From contig CAZWVM010000226.1 of NCBI GenBank assembly GCA_964637705.1, positions 1 to 5,054 of the forward strand: a stretch of DNA of 5,054 nt. Direction: 5' to 3'. Below, in pieces: positions 1 through 5,054 of this stretch. The position numbers and the translations under genes are program-made. This DNA is from CAZWVM01 sp964637705 (GTDB lineage: Bacteria; UBA8481). Every line of letters begins with the position of its first letter. The first letter of the stretch is position 1. The notes beneath the pieces are model-generated. The model worked only from the letters and a program-made list of their open reading frames with translations. It did not search any database and was not told the origin of the DNA.

Positions 1-1769
1 CCCAGGGATGACAGCGAGTTACCGAGGCGCCGCGCGAAATCTTCCGCCTCGCGGTCGGCGATCTCGACGCCCGCCGGCGCGGCCGCCGTCTCTCCGCGCA
101 CGCGCTGCCACGGCGGCACCCAGTCGGCCGCGGCCGCCCCGGTCGGGACCGCCCCGGTCGACGCCGCAACCGCGTCGGTCGAGGCCGAGCGGCCGAGCGA
201 TTGGGACGCCCCGGGCCCGCGGACGGCCTCCGCCGTCGCGGCCGGCAGCTCCAGCCGCGCGAGCCAGGCGAGCGCGTCGACAATGTCGTTCTGCGGCGCG
301 TCGGGGAACCCGACCATCTCGTCGACGTACGCCTGGTAGGCCGCGCCGAGGTGCACGCGACCGGCCTCCATCTCGGCGATCAGGGGCACCGCGCGCTTCG
401 GCTTGTCCTGGATCGGGTCGAGCGCCTGGATGTCGACGCTTAGCTCGTTCTCCCACTGCGGTTCTAACATCTCGACGAGCTGCTGGCCGCCGGCCGCGTC
501 CTCGATCCCGACGACGACATCGTGCCCGGCGGCGCGCGCCCGCTCGATCGCGGCATTCACGAGCCGCACCTGCTCCAGGAACCCGATGCGGGCGCGCTCG
601 AAACGCGGCGAATGCAGCGCTCCGGCGGCGCCGCGCCACCCCTCGACGATGACCGTGTTTGCGATCCGCGTCGCGCGGCTCTCGTCGTCGCGCTCGTCGC
701 GCGCACTCATGGCGCAGTCGACCGCGATCCCGATCGTCGCGGCCGCGGGCGGCTGCGCCGCGTCGAAGACGAGCATCGGCCGCTTGATGTACTTGCCCGT
801 CGTCCGCAGCATGTAGCCGACGTTCTGCTGGCACGTGATCTCGTAGACCGCGGCCGTCAGGAGCCGCCTCCGCTCGAGCTCCCCCTCGACGTCGAAGATC
901 GTCGGGCAGAGCGCCGTAAGCGCCGCGCCGCGCGAGAGCATCTCCTCGACCGTCTCCTGCTCCGCGGCCGCGGTCGCGCGCCGCATGTCCGGCGCCGAGA
1001 GCGCCGCGCGCCGGATCGTCGGCCACCCGTCGCGCGCCAGCTCGCAGTGCCAGTCGTCCGGGTGCCGGATCGTCCCGATGTTCAGGATCCGCCCGTTGTC
1101 GACGACGCGCGAGAAGATGTTCTCCCGCGTGTTCTTCGAGAACTTCTCGCGCATGTGCCGCGTCGCGGCCACGGTCTCGTCGGCCGCGTCGTCGATCACC
1201 AGGATGTCGAATCGCGTCGACGTGATGTCCGAGTCGCGGCCGTACGCCGAGAACGAGTATGACGTCGAGTCCGACGCGCGCCGCGCCAGGTTCCACGCGC
1301 GACTCGTCCACTTGCGGCCGCGGCCGCGCGCGGCCGGCGCGACGTCGGGGAATATCGCGCGGTATGCCGGCTTCACCATGATCTGGCGCACGCCGTCGGA
1401 AAACCGCTCCGCGTTCGACTCGCTGTTGCAGACGATGCAGAGGCGCCGGTCGGGGTCGCGGCCGAGCGCCCAGGCCGCGAAGATCACGTTCGTCCAGGTA
1501 GATTTCCCGACGCCGAACGGGCAGTTGTTGTTGAGGCGCAAGAGCGGCGCGCCGCGGTCGAGCCCGAGGAGCGCGACCGCGCGCTCCGTGACGACGCCGC
1601 GCTCGATCGCCATCAGGAGGTCGACGAGCTCCTCGTGCCAGCTGCCGCGCGGCGCCGTGACCGGCTCGCCGCGGTCCGTGCGCATGACGAGCGGCGCAAA
1701 GACGGCGAGATCCTCGCGCGCGCGGCCGTACAGCTCGCGCAGGTCCTCGCGCTGCGGCCGCGCCGTCAC
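1..1769 (-). CDS. terL: Phage terminase large subunit (TerL), C-terminus cut by window edge
   Basis: This is the ATPase-nuclease motor that packages phage DNA into the prohead. I translated 589 codons from GTG at 1769; no stop occurs before the left edge, so the 3' end is missing. The ATPase domain has Walker A FGVGKST (residues 85-91, preceded by NNNCP), Walker B ILVIDDAADE (189-198) and a coupling-type motif GTIRHPDDWH (232-241). The RNase H-like nuclease domain shows acidic residues in the expected order: D351 (GIAVDC), E423/D424 (VGIEDAAGG) and D498 (NDIVDAL). The N-terminal segment with FAPLV and SWHEEL also fits TerL proteins. After the nuclease, at least 80 residues of Ala/Pro/Ser/Thr-rich tail follow, longer than I would expect. 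The GTG start overlaps the upstream stop as GTGA and has GGAG 8 nt before it, implying translational coupling. Family assignment is very secure; subfamily and packaging type (cos or pac) are not determined. Confidence 0.95.
   Translation of the reverse strand, partial: MTARPQREDLRELYGRAREDLAVFAPLVMRTDRGEPVTAPRGSWHEELVDLLMAIERGVVTERAVALLGLDRGAPLLRLNNNCPFGVGKSTWTNVIFAAWALGRDPDRRLCIVCNSESNAERFSDGVRQIMVKPAYRAIFPDVAPAARGRGRKWTSRAWNLARRASDSTSYSFSAYGRDSDITSTRFDILVIDDAADETVAATRHMREKFSKNTRENIFSRVVDNGRILNIGTIRHPDDWHCELARDGWPTIRRAALSAPDMRRATAAAEQETVEEMLSRGAALTALCPTIFDVEGELERRRLLTAAVYEITCQQNVGYMLRTTGKYIKRPMLVFDAAQPPAAATIGIAVDCAMSARDERDDESRATRIANTVIVEGWRGAAGALHSPRFERARIGFLEQVRLVNAAIERARAAGHDVVVGIEDAAGGQQLVEMLEPQWENELSVDIQALDPIQDKPKRAVPLIAEMEAGRVHLGAAYQAYVDEMVGFPDAPQNDIVDALAWLARLELPAATAEAVRGPGASQSLGRSASTDAVAASTGAVPTGAAAADWVPPWQRVRGETAAAPAGVEIADREAEDFARRLGNSLSSL
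134..160. repeat. 12-bp direct repeat in the terL tail
   Basis: CCGCCCCGGTCG occurs at 134-145 and again at 149-160 on the plus strand. In terL it encodes two copies of a Thr-Gly-Ala unit in the low-complexity tail (around residues 537-546). It looks like a local duplication in a disordered linker rather than a binding site. Confidence 0.6.
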
Positions 1770-1957
1770 TGCAGCGGCTCCATGACGCGCGTCGCGAGCC
1801 GCGGCCGCTCGAGCTCGACGTCGCACAGGTCGCAGCCGCGGTTGACGCAGCGCACCGTCTCGACGCCGTCGCGCCGCGACGGCACCAGCTGCCAGCCGCA
1901 CAAGGGGCACACGAGCGGAACGGCGACGTAGACCTCGATCGCGCGCGACCCGCTCAA
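1766..1957 (-). CDS. Small zinc-ribbon-like protein, 63 aa, TTG start
   Basis: I do not recognise a named family. The 63-residue product has CPLCGW at residues 17-22 and a second cysteine cluster CVNRGCDLC at 37-45. The likely zinc ligands are C17, C20, C37 and C42, with C45 extra, which is the pattern of a short zinc ribbon. The start is inferred as TTG at 1957: no ATG or GTG lies in frame before the first cysteine pair, GGAG sits 7 nt upstream, and TTG overlaps the previous stop as TTGA. The frame stays open upstream to 2170, but that part runs antiframe inside the neighbouring gene and is an Arg/Gly-rich composition artefact. The gene overlaps terL by 4 bp, so it is coexpressed with packaging genes. 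It could bind DNA, assist the terminase, or simply be a small phage accessory protein; function is unknown. Confidence 0.75.
   Translation of the reverse strand: MSGSRAIEVYVAVPLVCPLCGWQLVPSRRDGVETVRCVNRGCDLCDVELERPRLATRVMEPLQ
1778..1781 (-). promoter_or_regulatory. Ribosome binding site of terL
   Basis: On the minus strand GGAG lies 8 nt before the GTG at 1769. It sits inside the last codons of the upstream small gene and decides in favour of the GTG start that overlaps the TGA stop. Confidence 0.7.
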
Positions 1958-2610
1958 TGAACGGCTCCGGCGCGGCCGCGCGCCGCGTCCGCCGCGGCCG
2001 CGGCCGCGGCCTCGTGAGGCTCGAACTCGGGCGCGGCGGCGTCGGCGGCCGCGCCGCGCAGCGTCATGTAGCTCCGTTTCATCGCGGCCACGATCTGCGC
2101 GTGCTTCATCCAGACGAGCGCGTGCGCCGAGTGCCGCGGATCGAGCGCCTCCTCGGCGCGCGCGATCCATAGCGGAATCACGTTCGCGCGCAGGAGATCG
2201 AAGCAGACGGCCATCGCGGCCTCTCCAGTCAGCGTCTCGGGATCGAGAATACGCTCGGCATCATCGAAATCGAAAGGCAGCACTGGGTGCACGGAGTCGG
2301 CCGCATCATTGCGCACACCGGCGGCGAGCACCTCCCCGATGATATTCGCGCAGCCTTCCCAGGCCATCACGGCCGCGGCCGCGTCCCACGACGCCAGGTG
2401 CTGCATCGTCGCGCGACACCATGCAGGGAACAGGCGTCGCAAGACCGGCGTCGCCGTCATCGAGAAGATTCGAAATCGGTTCGTGAGTCGGATCTCGCTC
2501 GGGCGGCCGCGCCGCACGCGGATCTTCGATGAATTTCCCGCAGAAATGAGGGCTTTATCGGCGGCGCGCAGTCGCGGCTCGGCGGGGGTTGTCGACTTTT
2601 CGGTTCCCAT
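1954..2610 (-). CDS. Unrecognised 218-aa protein in the small-terminase position
   Basis: No family is recognised. I choose ATG at 2610; two TTG codons at 2616 and 2613 are in frame just upstream, and no good Shine-Dalgarno is seen for any of them. The N-terminus (about residues 29-48) is strongly basic, with RVRRGRPSEIR. The middle (about 55-185) looks like a helical domain with Trp and acidic residues, including LPFDFDDAERILDPETL near 111-127. The C-terminal 30 residues are Ala-rich with one run of seven alanines (201-207). The gene is first in a three-gene overlapping set ending in terL, which is where a small terminase subunit (DNA recognition) often lies, and the basic N-terminus is compatible with DNA binding. 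That role is inference from position only. Codon bias and the TTGA overlap with the next gene support it as a real gene. Confidence 0.75.
   Translation of the reverse strand: MGTEKSTTPAEPRLRAADKALISAGNSSKIRVRRGRPSEIRLTNRFRIFSMTATPVLRRLFPAWCRATMQHLASWDAAAAVMAWEGCANIIGEVLAAGVRNDAADSVHPVLPFDFDDAERILDPETLTGEAAMAVCFDLLRANVIPLWIARAEEALDPRHSAHALVWMKHAQIVAAMKRSYMTLRGAAADAAAPEFEPHEAAAAAAADAARGRAGAVH
1965..1968 (-). promoter_or_regulatory. Ribosome binding site deciding the TTG start
   Basis: GGAG on the minus strand is 7 nt upstream of TTG at 1957. It supports the rare start codon and the 63-aa product, and it mirrors the GGAGCCG arrangement in front of terL. Confidence 0.65.
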
Positions 2611-2660
2611 CAACAATCTTGTAGCATGGATTCATGTCATTAGATTTTAATCGGTGCTAT
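2611..2660. other. AT-rich patch next to the DnaA box
   Basis: Seventeen of 50 bases are G or C, by hand count, in a window otherwise around 70% or more. It lies about 10 bp from the DnaA box and could be an unwinding element, a promoter region, or both. Confidence 0.5.
2644..2649 (-). promoter_or_regulatory. Possible -10 element for the packaging operon
   Basis: On the minus strand TAAAAT matches TATAAT at five of six positions and lies about 34 bp before the ATG at 2610. No good -35 hexamer is present at 16-18 bp spacing (best about three of six), so the promoter is weak, activator-dependent, phage-specific, or not real. Confidence 0.3.
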
Positions 2661-2670
2661 TCTGCATGCC

Positions 2671-2679
2671 TGTGGATAA
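2671..2679 (-). promoter_or_regulatory. Exact DnaA-box consensus
   Basis: TTATCCACA on the minus strand (TGTGGATAA on plus) is identical to the high-affinity bacterial DnaA box. It is noncoding, beside an AT-rich patch and near a replication gene. Only one exact box is visible here, so it may be an origin element or a DnaA-responsive control site. Confidence 0.55.
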
Positions 2680-2683
2680 CTCA

Positions 2684-2695
2684 CGGCCGCGGCCG
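2684..2695. repeat. 12-bp GC palindrome
   Basis: CGGCCGCGGCCG is a perfect 12-bp palindrome between the DnaA box and the long inverted repeat. It includes most of one of the two noncoding GCGGCCGC copies. Confidence 0.5.
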
Positions 2696-2705
2696 CCGCG
2701 GTGCT

Positions 2706-2749
2706 CTATATATGTACGCGCGAGAACCCGCTCGCGTACATACCTATAG
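2706..2749. repeat. Extended inverted repeat (hairpin or cruciform)
   Basis: TATGTACGCG (2711-2720) pairs perfectly with CGCGTACATA (2733-2742). Inside, AG (2723-2724) can pair with CT (2731-2732) after a 2-nt bulge, leaving a 6-nt loop. Outside, CTATA (2706-2710) pairs with TATAG (2745-2749) after another 2-nt bulge. About 17 base pairs form in total. No T-run follows on either strand, so it is not a typical terminator; an operator or an origin/packaging structure fits better. Confidence 0.7.
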
Positions 2750-2760
2750 GGGACGGCCCC
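2749..2760. repeat. Short GGGG/CCCC inverted repeat
   Basis: GGGG (2749-2752) and CCCC (2757-2760) flank a 4-nt spacer directly beside the long inverted repeat. No U-tract follows it in either direction. Confidence 0.4.
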
Positions 2761-2773
2761 ACCACGTACGACA

Positions 2774-2797
2774 GTGTGTGCGCGCATATACGCGCGC
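2774..2797. other. 24-nt alternating purine-pyrimidine tract
   Basis: Every base alternates purine and pyrimidine across 24 nt: a GT-rich start, then GC steps, a short ATAT centre and GC steps again. Such tracts can adopt Z-DNA under negative supercoiling. No protein-coding role explains it. Confidence 0.5.
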
Positions 2798-2813
2798 TCT
2801 CGCGCGCCTGTGA

Positions 2814-2830
2814 TTGCGTGACTTGCGTCA
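2814..2830. repeat. TTGCGT direct repeat with TGAC/GTCA inverted repeat
   Basis: TTGCGT occurs at 2814-2819 and 2823-2828, 9 bp apart. TGAC (2819-2822) and GTCA (2827-2830) form an interleaved inverted repeat. It could be a small operator; evidence is only the pattern. Confidence 0.3.
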
Positions 2831-2866
2831 TTTCAACATTCTCATATTTGTGGGCACTCTCTTTTT

Positions 2867-2892
2867 GGTGGGGCCGGTGGGGCCGTGGGGCC
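2867..2892 (+). repeat. G-rich tandem repeat, 9-bp unit
   Basis: GGTGGGGCC is perfectly repeated at 2867-2875 and 2876-2884, followed by a copy missing one G at 2885-2892. The plus strand carries three GGGG runs plus GG pairs and could form a G-quadruplex. It lies 35 bp past the helicase gene's stop codon, so it would be in the transcript's 3' region as its C-rich complement. Confidence 0.6.
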
Positions 2893-2927
2893 GTCTCGTC
2901 CGCGGGAAGAGGCTCGCGGCCGCGCGG

Positions 2928-5054
2928 CTACGCTTCTTCCGGATCGTCGACGGGCGTATCCGGATCGAAATGCTCGCGCACCGCGTCATCGTCGAGATTG
3001 AAGACATACGCGCGGCCGCGGACGCCGTGCGCCCACCGCTTCGGCGTGAAGCGTCGCTTGCCGCGCTCAACATCGGTCACGATCACGCCGCGATCCGCCC
3101 AGGCACGCGCCACGTCGCGCGGCATGAACTGCGCGGCCGCCAGGATCTCATCGGCCGCGGCTTGCAGGATGATAAGCTCGCGCCCCACGTGATCGACGCG
3201 GCCATGCAGATGCCCGGCCGGCGCCGTCTTCTCGAAATATTTGCGCCGCTGCGCGGCTGTCGATAACAAATGCGCCAGCGCCCGGTCGGCCAAGTCACCC
3301 TGCGCGGCCCGCTCCTCCCCCGCCGCGTCGAGCACCGCGCGCACATTCGCGACCGCGACCTCGGCCGCGGCCTCGGCGTCGCCTCCGATCCACCGCTCGA
3401 CGCTCGCGCCGACGGCCGCGATCGCGGCCGCGACGTTCGCCAGGCGATCATCAAAACCTGATGACGCCGCGCCGAACGCCTGGCGCGCCGCCGCGCGCGC
3501 CGCCTCGAGGTCCTCGCCGAGCGCGGCCGCGATCCACGCCGCACCGTGCCCCCAACTCGCGGCCGTCGTCGCGGCCACCTCCGCGACGAGCTCGGGGTCG
3601 TACGGCAGCGGCCACGCCGGCGCGGCCTCATGCTCGGGCGTCCGCGGCCGCGCCGGCCGCGCGATGATCTGGATGCACCGCACGCGCGCGCCCTCGGTCT
3701 CGGCCGCGTCGAATACGTCGCGCTCACCCGTCGAGATGACGACCGTGCGCCAGCGGCGGCGCCGCTTGTGCGGCTGCGACGCCGGCAACTGGCCGCGGCC
3801 GCGGCAGTTCCCGATGAAGTACAGCAGCTCTCCGAGCCGCGCGGCCGACCGCGCGCGGCGGACTTCGTCCAGGACGAACGGGAAGCACGATAGCGTGCCC
3901 GCCATGTTCTCGAGCAGCGTGTCGCTGATCGACCAGTCCTCCCACACGGCCTCGGGATCGCTCCAGAACGATGCGGCCGCGCGCGCCAGCGTCGACTTCC
4001 CGACGCCCGACGTGCCGCACAGGTTGACGACAAGCGAGTCCGGCAGCCGGAAGCGGGCCAGGAGCGGCGCTGCGGCCGCGGCGTATATGCAGAACGCGGC
4101 CGGCGGCGACGCCACGAGGAGCCGCGCGATCATGCGCCGCCACGCGGCCGCATCGCCGCGCGTCGCGACCGCGGCCGCGATCGTCTGCAGGTCGTCGCGC
4201 TCGAGGCGCCCGAGCCGCGGCCGCGGCGCCGCGCCCCCGATCGTGCGGTCGCCGAGGACGAGCGCGTCGCCGTGCCACCCGAGCCGCCGCGTGCGCCGCA
4301 GTTCCGGCAGTCGCCACGCGGCGTCGGCCTCAAGCAACCACTGCGCGACCGCGCGGCGGTTCGCGTCGCAGACCGGCGCGCCGAGATCCGCGAGCGCCAT
4401 GATGTTCCCGCCGAGCACCTGGCTGCGCCGCATCTCGGCCGCGCGCGGCCGCGCATACCACGCGACGACGAGCGAGATCTCGCCGCTCTCCGGGTCGACC
4501 GTGCGGCCGCACGGCCAGATCGGCGCCGGCGCGATCGGGATCTTCGTCGTTTCGCCGTCCGCCTTCTGCTTGACGGCGTGCACGCCGTGCCTGTTGATGC
4601 GCCATCCCCACGGGGCGCGCGGCCATACATCAACCTCGAACCGCGGCAGCGTCGCGATCGTCTCGGCGCCCGCTACGGCGTCGCCCACGTCGCGCGCGGC
4701 CGCGGCCGCGTCGATGACGTAGGCGCCCGGCAGCGCGACCGCGAGCGCGCCCGCGGCCGCGCGGTCGCGCAGCGCGATATAGACGCGCCAGTCGCGCCGC
4801 ATGAAGTCCGCGAGCGCCAGGTGCGGCGACTCCTTCCCGCCGGCGAGCCAATTTGAACAGGATACGAACCCGGGCGCGGCCGCGGCCGGGTCGTCGACCA
4901 CGATGATCGGCAGCGCGGCCGCGACGCGCTCGAGCCCGACGATCGGCGGCGGCGCCGCCTTCTCTTCGCCGTCGGCCGTGCCGTCGTCGTCGCCCGGCGC
5001 CGCGGCCGCGGGCGCTACGAGCTGCAGGTTCCCCTTCTTGCGCGACTTCTTCGG
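2928..5054 (-). CDS. DUF927-type replication helicase/primase-like ATPase, N-terminus cut by window edge
   Basis: Probably unwinds DNA or loads the replisome in phage replication. The frame is open through the right edge; GTG at 4901 is internal. Numbering from the edge (708 residues), a Lys-rich start and Ala/Asp linker lead to a TOPRIM-like segment (about 40-135: GLERVAAAL, then WRVYIALRDRAAAGA). A DUF927 domain follows, with WGWRINRHGVHAV (149-161) and LGWHGDALVLGD (258-269). The helicase-like ATPase has Walker A GTSGVGKST (347-355), Walker B FVLDEV (393-398) and the family-typical WRTVVISTGE (435-444). The C-terminal third is Ala-rich and helical, and ends in a segment resembling the C-terminus of relatives (about 600-700). 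DUF927 proteins (PF06048) occur in phages, plasmids and integrated elements, often annotated as primase or helicase. The TOPRIM-like part seems to lack one metal-binding Asp, so I favour helicase over primase activity. Family call is secure; biochemical role is inference. Confidence 0.92.
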   Translation of the reverse strand, partial: PKKSRKKGNLQLVAPAAAAPGDDDGTADGEEKAAPPPIVGLERVAAALPIIVVDDPAAAAPGFVSCSNWLAGGKESPHLALADFMRRDWRVYIALRDRAAAGALAVALPGAYVIDAAAAARDVGDAVAGAETIATLPRFEVDVWPRAPWGWRINRHGVHAVKQKADGETTKIPIAPAPIWPCGRTVDPESGEISLVVAWYARPRAAEMRRSQVLGGNIMALADLGAPVCDANRRAVAQWLLEADAAWRLPELRRTRRLGWHGDALVLGDRTIGGAAPRPRLGRLERDDLQTIAAAVATRGDAAAWRRMIARLLVASPPAAFCIYAAAAAPLLARFRLPDSLVVNLCGTSGVGKSTLARAAASFWSDPEAVWEDWSISDTLLENMAGTLSCFPFVLDEVRRARSAARLGELLYFIGNCRGRGQLPASQPHKRRRRWRTVVISTGERDVFDAAETEGARVRCIQIIARPARPRTPEHEAAPAWPLPYDPELVAEVAATTAASWGHGAAWIAAALGEDLEAARAAARQAFGAASSGFDDRLANVAAAIAAVGASVERWIGGDAEAAAEVAVANVRAVLDAAGEERAAQGDLADRALAHLLSTAAQRRKYFEKTAPAGHLHGRVDHVGRELIILQAAADEILAAAQFMPRDVARAWADRGVIVTDVERGKRRFTPKRWAHGVRGRAYVFNLDDDAVREHFDPDTPVDDPEEA

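Larger units (their letters stand above)
2611..2927. other. Noncoding island between replication and packaging genes, candidate origin/control region
   Basis: This 317-bp stretch has no supportable gene and is visibly less GC-rich than its surroundings; 2611-2660 is about 34% G+C by my count. It contains an exact DnaA-box consensus, an extended inverted repeat, an alternating purine-pyrimidine tract, short direct repeats and G-rich tandem repeats, each listed separately. It follows the stop of a replication helicase gene and precedes the packaging operon. A replication origin is my preferred reading; a cos/pac region or a complex promoter/operator is also possible. I found no convincing rho-independent terminator in it. 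Confidence 0.5.
79..5009. repeat. About 35 scattered copies of the palindrome GCGGCCGC
   Basis: By hand I count 35 copies: 7 in terL, 1 in the zinc-ribbon gene, 6 in the 218-aa gene, 19 in the DUF927 gene and 2 in the noncoding island (2689, 2916). Twenty-one read GCG-GCC-GC (Ala-Ala) in the gene's frame; 12 lie in the other two frames of genes. Some overlap as GCGGCCGCGGCCGC (1314, 1994, 4696). Confidence 0.85.

Noticed and set aside
19..1311. 430-codon open frame on the minus strand in another phase of terL
   Set aside because: The translation is Arg/Gly/Ala-rich low complexity, while the true TerL frame through the same bases has all ATPase and nuclease motifs.
1958..2170. Upstream extension of the zinc-ribbon frame to an ATG at 2170
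   Set aside because: The extension is Arg/Gly low complexity lying inside the 218-aa gene; the TTG with a ribosome binding site and 4-bp overlap is a better start.
2861..2866. T-run as a rho-independent terminator
   Set aside because: The T-run is on the plus strand and no hairpin precedes it; the genes are transcribed from the minus strand, where it is an A-run.
2611..2927. tRNA, CRISPR array or insertion sequence in the gap
   Set aside because: No cloverleaf, no regularly spaced repeats with spacers, and no transposase or terminal inverted repeats are visible.
2701..3192. Plus-strand open frame starting in the noncoding island
   Set aside because: GTG start without a Shine-Dalgarno, passes through the inverted repeat and G-rich repeats, then runs antisense to the DUF927 C-terminus with no recognisable domain.
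3258..3266. One-mismatch DnaA box TGTCGATAA
   Set aside because: It lies inside the DUF927 coding region and is a single imperfect match, so chance is likely.
3241..4722. 493-codon open frame on the plus strand opposite the DUF927 gene
   Set aside because: It is Arg/Ser/Ala low complexity with no motif, and lies antisense to a strongly supported gene; GC-rich composition removes stop codons.
4899..4901. GTG as the start of the DUF927 protein
   Set aside because: The frame continues for 51 more codons to the window edge and includes the TOPRIM-like Glu segment, so the true start is outside the window.

Overview
The window is a very GC-rich stretch (by eye about 70% or more G+C) in which all recognisable genes lie on the minus strand. 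It reads as part of a tailed-phage or prophage genome from a high-GC bacterial host. The host cannot be named: no rRNA, tRNA or host marker is present. The phage assignment rests on a clear large terminase subunit and a DUF927-type replication helicase.

In transcription order (right to left): (1) positions 5054-2928 hold the DUF927 helicase/primase-like ATPase. Its frame is open through the right edge, so its N-terminus is missing. (2) Positions 2927-2611 are a noncoding island of about 317 bp. It holds an AT-rich patch, an exact DnaA-box consensus, a long inverted repeat, a 24-nt alternating purine-pyrimidine tract and G-rich tandem repeats. It is a candidate replication origin or packaging/control region. 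(3) Positions 2610-1954 encode an unrecognised 218-aa protein in the place usually taken by a small terminase. (4) Positions 1957-1766 encode a 63-aa cysteine-rich zinc-ribbon-like protein starting at TTG. (5) Positions 1769-1 encode the large terminase subunit TerL, starting at GTG, with its C-terminus beyond the left edge.

Genes 3 to 5 are joined by two 4-bp stop/start overlaps (TTGA and GTGA). Each of the two downstream starts has a GGAG 7-8 nt upstream, so the three form a translationally coupled packaging operon. The helicase would act in phage DNA replication, and TerL cuts and pumps the replicated DNA into proheads. The noncoding island sits between the replication and packaging modules.

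The main oddities are: about 35 copies of the palindrome GCGGCCGC in 5 kb, a TOPRIM-like region in the helicase that seems to have lost one metal-binding aspartate, a tiny zinc-ribbon gene between the putative small terminase and TerL, and the structured noncoding island. Many long open frames on both strands are by-products of the base composition.
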